64,000 nucleotides of DNA. Source: Corythucha ciliata. Taxonomy: Eukaryota; Arthropoda; Insecta; Hemiptera; Tingidae. This document shows positions 59,401 through 64,000 of the stretch, one piece after another. The position numbers were made by a program, and so were the translations under genes. Numbering within the stretch: the stretch's first letter is position 1; each line of letters opens with the position of its first letter. Location: contig CM075940.1 of the NCBI GenBank assembly GCA_038030265.1, positions 5,642,001 through 5,706,000 on the forward strand, given 5' to 3'. The notes beneath the pieces are model-generated. The model was not told the DNA's origin. It did no database searches and saw only the letters and a program-made list of their open reading frames with translations.

Positions 59401-59979
59401 TATTAATTAATATTTCAAGTTTACAGTTGATTTGTTTGTCGTTCCTTAGTAGTATGGAAGCAAAAGCGACGCTTGCGGGAAGAAAAAGCACACTTAACTT
59501 GAAGTGGTTGCGCTCTAGCCCCCCCCCCCCACTCCACCCCAATCACTGCCACCATGGCGAGTTGAGTGGGAACAATTGCGGTATCCTATGATCGATATAG
59601 CTTTTTTACTCCCCCTCCCCACCAGAAAATGACATAGGACGAATAATGGAGGCTCGGCTGAAGAAAGCATTTTTTTACTACTCTTTTCTTTTCCTCGTAT
59701 AATGGATATTTTGACAAATGATTTGCTCCAGGACATAGCATACAGAACGGCGAATTAGAATACCGCCTCGTCTTCCCCTGGGCACCCTCCTCAGGGATTA
59801 GTCTTGGAAATAATGTAGAGACGCATGAAGATAACAAGTAATTCTATTTTATTAATTTATTTTGTTTTGGGATTCAAATAATTAATGAAAACAAAAATTG
59901 ATAGCACTTATTATAACAGCCATAATTGTCGTTAGAGGGGAAGGGGTTGGCGCAAAATAACCAAACTCACCGTTTCTCC
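56481..59979. other. No gene recognised
   Basis: Gene-poor. Contains a weak hammerhead-like motif (minus, 57495-57550), a C run at about 59519-59530, and unremarkable short ORFs. Confidence 0.4.
57495..57550 (-). ncRNA. Weak hammerhead-like motif
   Basis: The minus strand reads CTGATGA (57536-57530), then GGCTGTAATCACTGCC with GGC ends able to pair, then GAAG (57513-57510). The first core is perfect, but GAAA is GAAG and no clean cleavage triplet follows. Confidence 0.25.
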
Positions 59980-60600
59980 CCCTCCATTCATCCGCTGAAC
60001 TTGCTGTTTTCCTCGAATTTAATGAACGGAACCGGACTTACTAATGCTCTTGCGCCGAACCTGCGCTTTTCCCCAAATCAAGCTGACCGAGCAGGCCCAA
60101 GGCCCAACTAGCGGGTTTCTCGCGATTTCGTTTCACTGAGTCGACAAAAATGCGATTTTTGAAGAGGTGCGAAGCAGCTCAAGTCATGGTCCTACTCGAT
60201 TTTGACTGCAGAACAGCCCCATCTAGCGGGTTGTTCTCGAATTTTATTTCATGAACAGTTTTTCTGGAATTTCAGCCGCGAAATAGTGAAACTCTCGGAT
60301 TTTATTAATTTTATTCACTGAAAATCCAAAAATTCCGACTTTTATTTTAAAAAATGCCAACTTTTAACTCCAAGTTTCAGGCCGATATTCGCGAGAAGAA
60401 AGTGGCGTTTTCACGACCAGCAGGTGAACTTCTGGGACCAAATTCTCGATATAAAGCGAAATTGTTCATTTCCAGGACTAAACGACCATTTTCAAATTAT
60501 CAATAAGTGGTCTGTCAATGGGTTGATACACAGGTTTGTACGCTTGAAAAGAAGCGTTTCAGTGAGTCACTTACCAGACTCACACTAAATCTCTGTCACT
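59980..60600 (+). repeat. Degenerate array, type unclear
   Basis: Recurring wording such as 'cgaatttaatgaacgg', 'actagcgggtttctcgcgat', 'tagcgggttgttctcgaatt' and 'ttatttcatgaa' about every 60-110 bp. Related in style to families A and B, but not clearly either. Confidence 0.35.
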
Positions 60601-60619
60601 AAATTGAAAGTTCTCGGGC

Positions 60620-61210
60620 TTAACCCTCCTCTGCTACGGTGCGGTGGTATCACTCATGAGCTACGGTGGGTCAAACATGACCCATTAAGTTTTTTATGCT
60701 TCCGGAAGACAAACAAATATATACGAATTTGAACGGACACCGGATTCGTGTTCAAGAGGTTCTGAAACGTGAAAAAATGCATCGTGACCCCACCCCCCAC
60801 CATGAGGGCAAGCGCAATATTGTATTTTTTTAATGAAATGCACTAAAATTCAAATTAGGGGTGGGGGTGGGGGTTAAGAAAACCAGTCGTTGAATATAAT
60901 TATGAAGTGGAAAATATCCTCTTCATCATCGCTGTTCGCTGCAACGCAATCGTCAATTTCCGATTAGCTACCGTAATCTTCGTCCATTTCTCGCTCGAGG
61001 TCTTCATTGAGCACTTGAGAAGTCCAACATTTTCTTTTAGACGCCTTTGCCACTGTGAACGATATGATCTGATGGCTAACACACCTGACGAAGAAATTGG
61101 CAAGTAAGACGTCATAATAATGGTTTTTATTATCGCGAAAGTAAAAACAACTGGAAAGTTTCAACTAAATTTTTGGTAATTTTTTGCTACCCTGGGTCAA
61201 ATATGACCCG
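60620..61210 (-). mobile_element. Decayed piggyBac-like element
   Basis: TTAACCCTCC at 60620 is a piggyBac-style start (TTAA target plus CCCT). Two palindromes, gggtcaaacatgaccc (60668-60683) and gggtcaaatatgaccc (61194-61209), are typical terminal or subterminal repeats of such elements. On the minus strand between them, a frame reads KASKRKCWTSQVLNEDLERE, then an in-frame stop, then SEIDDCVAANSDDEEDIF: the acidic N-terminus expected of a piggyBac-type transposase. The DDD catalytic domain is absent. The right boundary is not clear; another 'gggttaa' lies at about 60870. Confidence 0.45.
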
Positions 61211-61334
61211 AGTGAATTTTCAGCTTTAGATGTATTTTGGTCGAGACCGGATGCATCCCGCACATGCACGGAGCCAATTGTCGCCAGGAACTCATGAACG
61301 CCCGGCCTCAAATAAAAAAAAAGCCCCCCTGTGC

Positions 61335-61460
61335 AATTTGTTGGCAATTCATTTCGCGGGGTTTGATCATACACAAACCAATTGCACTGGTTTGACTGTT
61401 TAAAACCCTTATTTTGAGGGTTTGAAATTTCAATTTCACGAGCTTGACTCTTACGTGGGA
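61335..61460 (+). repeat. Short family B array
   Basis: Three or four units such as 'ttcatttcgcggggtttgat' and 'caatttcacgagcttgact' occur here. Confidence 0.5.
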
Positions 61461-62886
61461 GGGTTCAATTGAAACCGTGATTGTTGCTTCAGCTGTCGAC
61501 CGGGAAACCGTCAATTAAATCTCGCAAACCCATGTCAGTGAGTAGGGGGATCAATAGTGGTCACACTATTGTCGAAATTTTCCCTCATTTCCTGTCCAAC
61601 CAAATGCAAATGAACCGAATTATATTAACGCATAGCACTAAAACTGATTGTTTAGCCAAGATACGCTCTATATTTGACCGCAAAACTGGATGTTTAGCCT
61701 CATGCATCATCATTTAGCTTCGAGGACTGACATAATTATATCCATCGGATAAATGGCCATTTCACGCACTATAATTGACTTCGCCCTTCGCGAGTACCTC
61801 TCGCCATTGACGCTGTCTCTCGGTCAAAAAACTTGTAATTTCTTCTAGAAAAACTGTTAATAGAACTATTGGGAGGAGGAACATCAGAAAAATAAAATAT
61901 CCTGCTCACTTGATTTTTATATCTATTTGATCGCGATAAAGTAAAAAAGGCTGCAAAACTCCTTTCGCCCTTTCAACTAGGTGCCACATCGGAGAAGCAA
62001 ACACAAAATTGAAGAGTTTCTTCACACATCCGGGCAAAAAGTAACATATCACTTGGGTATATAATAGGACCTGCTGTCAAAAGCGGAGACACGTCATGTC
62101 TGTTTTCTACTGCGTGCAAAAGAGTGGGGCCAGGCCAAACTTATTCGCTCATTCACATCAAGTTGGCGTTTTTTGTGTGTGAAAAGAATCAGAGTTGAGG
62201 GTTGGTTATTCTCTTTTTAGTGATTTTCATCCCCACATATTTCACAGTCTATTATGTAATTGATTTATTAATTTCATTACTTATTAAATTACTTTGTTTC
62301 AGACTGGCCACGTGCAGGTAAGTTTACAATGATTTTCAGCGTGACTCTGGTTAAGAAGACTAAATGAAACGATTTATTGTTTCCTTCTAAATAAAATTAA
62401 AGTGCCCAAATTCATGCCATGAGTCAAATCGGTCGGTTTACTTGTTCTTGAGGCTATCGATCTTTGTAAGCTCCAAACCGACATATAGAGTATAGGATTT
62501 GACTGACTTGTATTTAATGCTCGGAAAAGATGTGCAAAAGGAGGGGAAGGGGGTGAGCCACACAATAATGAACAATTAAACATTCTATTTAAAGTGTTTC
62601 ATTGAGTTAACGTTGTCACCAAGAAATTATAACAACATCTGTATTTGATGGGAAACAGCGAGTTTCCTTGGAGATCAATACTTTCAGAGAGTGAGTCACG
62701 TGTTTGTTTGTGCGAAACTTTCGTGGATAGGCTAAGTGCCTTGCAAAACTGGGACAGGAATCATAATTTGTTTGACCATTTTCATTGATAAATCACTGGT
62801 TTAGGATGAGGCATAGTCGAAGTGCAAAGACTTTGGTCAAACGTTATCTATATTGTTCAAACTGCCCGGGATTTATCCCGTCGATA
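61461..62886. other. No gene recognised
   Basis: No coding, RNA or transposon feature assigned. Confidence 0.4.
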
Positions 62887-62958
62887 ATGATGACTCGCTT
62901 TTTGTTTATGTTCTACCTATACTCAATCATAACAAGTGAATACGAAACTAACAAATTT
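62887..62958 (+). CDS. Possible signal-peptide first exon (partner exon not found)
   Basis: ATGATGACTCGC opens a short hydrophobic run, MMTRFLFMFYLYSIITSEYE, and the frame meets a consensus donor, TTTGTAAGC, at 62959. It resembles the first exons of the two small secreted proteins, although the junction would be phase 0. Downstream sequence is a family A leader and array with no identifiable mature exon, so this may be chance. Confidence 0.2.
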
Positions 62959-62969
62959 GTAAGCATTAG

Positions 62970-64000
62970 TCCTTCAGAAACTTGCGATTAAGTGGCTCCT
63001 CTAAGCTCTGTCACTATACGAACCACAGCCCCGGCTGCAAAACTTCGGCTTATTCCGCGCTTCGTGCGAGCTCGAGCGTGGCAGCTCGGGAATGGCATGC
63101 TCAGCTAGAAACTTTCAATCGCTCCAAAATGAATGACCGAAGCTTATAATTTTGCTGAAATTAGGACCAGAAACTTAAAATTTCGCTGGAAATTAGGACC
63201 CGAAACTGGCATTGTCTCAGGAATTAATGCCCGTAACTTGCTGATAATCATCCAGGGAAGACCCAATTTAGTGGGCGTTCGTCAAGCTTTGGGGCGCCTT
63301 TGGAGCCGGCTAGACTCGGTTGAGCCACCGGGCAAAAAGAAAAATTCAACAGAAATGAAGACCCGAAACTTGCAATTTTGCGGATACTCAGCTAGGAAAC
63401 TAGTAATATTGCATAAAAGGACCCGAACTTATAAAAACGCGCATATTTAGCACTAAATATTACAATTACACGGCTATTCGTCAGGCTACGGGCGTAGTCC
63501 ACGTACCCTGGGCTCCATGCCCGTACTAAACTAAAAACAAAGGTCCTGAAACTAACAATTAAAACATGGCACTTGCACTTTTGCGAATATTTAACAAGAA
63601 AGCTTCCAATTTTGCGGATATTTAGCGCAAAATGATGCAATTTTGTGGCTGTTCCTTGTACTATGGGCACTGTCATGGCCAGCAGGCCCGGTTCCGTGGT
63701 CGTTCAAAAACCCAAAACTTACAATTTCACGAAAACGAGGACCGGAAACTGGCATTTTGGCGGATATTTGAACCCTAGACCTGCAATTTTCCAGATTTTC
63801 AACGCGTGAGTGCTGTGATTTTTGTGGCTAGACTGGGTTTTATTGGGTGGTGTTGGGGCCGGCTAGCCCGGGTTCCACGGCCCAAAACTTGCAATTTCGC
63901 GAAAATTATACAATAAACTTGTAATGTTTAGGATATCCAGGTCTGAAATTAACCATTTCCCATGGACCTCAGAATGGTGTAATACAACTTGCCTCCAATG
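62970..64000 (+). repeat. Leader plus family A degenerate array, to the window edge
   Basis: The leader (see 54879) is followed from about 63120 by 'ttaggacccgaaactggc', 'acttgcaattttgcgg' and 'ttcgtcaagctttggggcgc'. Longer markers lie near 63280, 63478, 63655 and 63840, so the higher-order period is about 175-200 bp. It continues past the right edge. Confidence 0.65.

Overview
This window is nuclear DNA from an animal, most likely an invertebrate. Evidence: genes split by short GT-AG introns (about 60-110 bp), two animal-type enzymes with familiar exon phases, a Jockey/R1/I-like non-LTR retrotransposon, several foldback elements, and long AT-rich gene-poor stretches with no bacterial operon layout. 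An arthropod is plausible, but the sequence alone does not fix the phylum.

Genes I could rebuild by joining exons by eye: a UBE2G1/Ubc7-class ubiquitin-conjugating enzyme on the minus strand (3272-3942, first exon missing); a 926-residue single-pass LRR-Ig membrane protein on the plus strand (16121-19019) whose cytoplasmic tail is built of 11-residue repeats; farnesyl pyrophosphate synthase on the minus strand (20546-21916, first exon missing); two small putative secreted proteins on the plus strand (34273-34696 and 36450-36773), each with a signal-peptide exon joined in phase 1 to a mature exon; and a catalase on the plus strand (42494-44625, first exon missing) with ten visible exons, one using a GC donor. 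These are unrelated housekeeping or surface/secreted genes; nothing suggests co-regulation beyond the similar layout of the two small secreted genes.

Mobile and structured DNA: a 5'-truncated LINE with target-site duplications (4620-6122), a minus-strand reverse-transcriptase fragment (32283-32838), a 287-bp foldback element carrying hammerhead-like cores (10143-10429), a terminal-inverted-repeat element (20013-20332), piggyBac-like debris (60620-61210), two tandem copies of a tRNA-Thr(GGT)-like cassette (24928-25476), and several other hairpins and palindromes.

The rest is dominated by degenerate short-period arrays, which I call A, B, C and D. A carries 'acttgcaatttcgcg' (about 40 bp inside units of about 150-220 bp). 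B carries 'aatttcgcgggtttggctc' (about 40 bp). C carries 'gcgaattagcgatttttctc' (about 30 bp). D carries 'ggccattttcaaggcgcaaa' (about 40 bp). They lie in both orientations, and they generate most of the long spurious ORFs. The most unusual signals are the dispersed hammerhead-like motifs, the strand-switching arrays, the tRNA-like cassettes, the hendecad tail and the two small secreted proteins. No database search was possible, so family names rest on recognised motifs.
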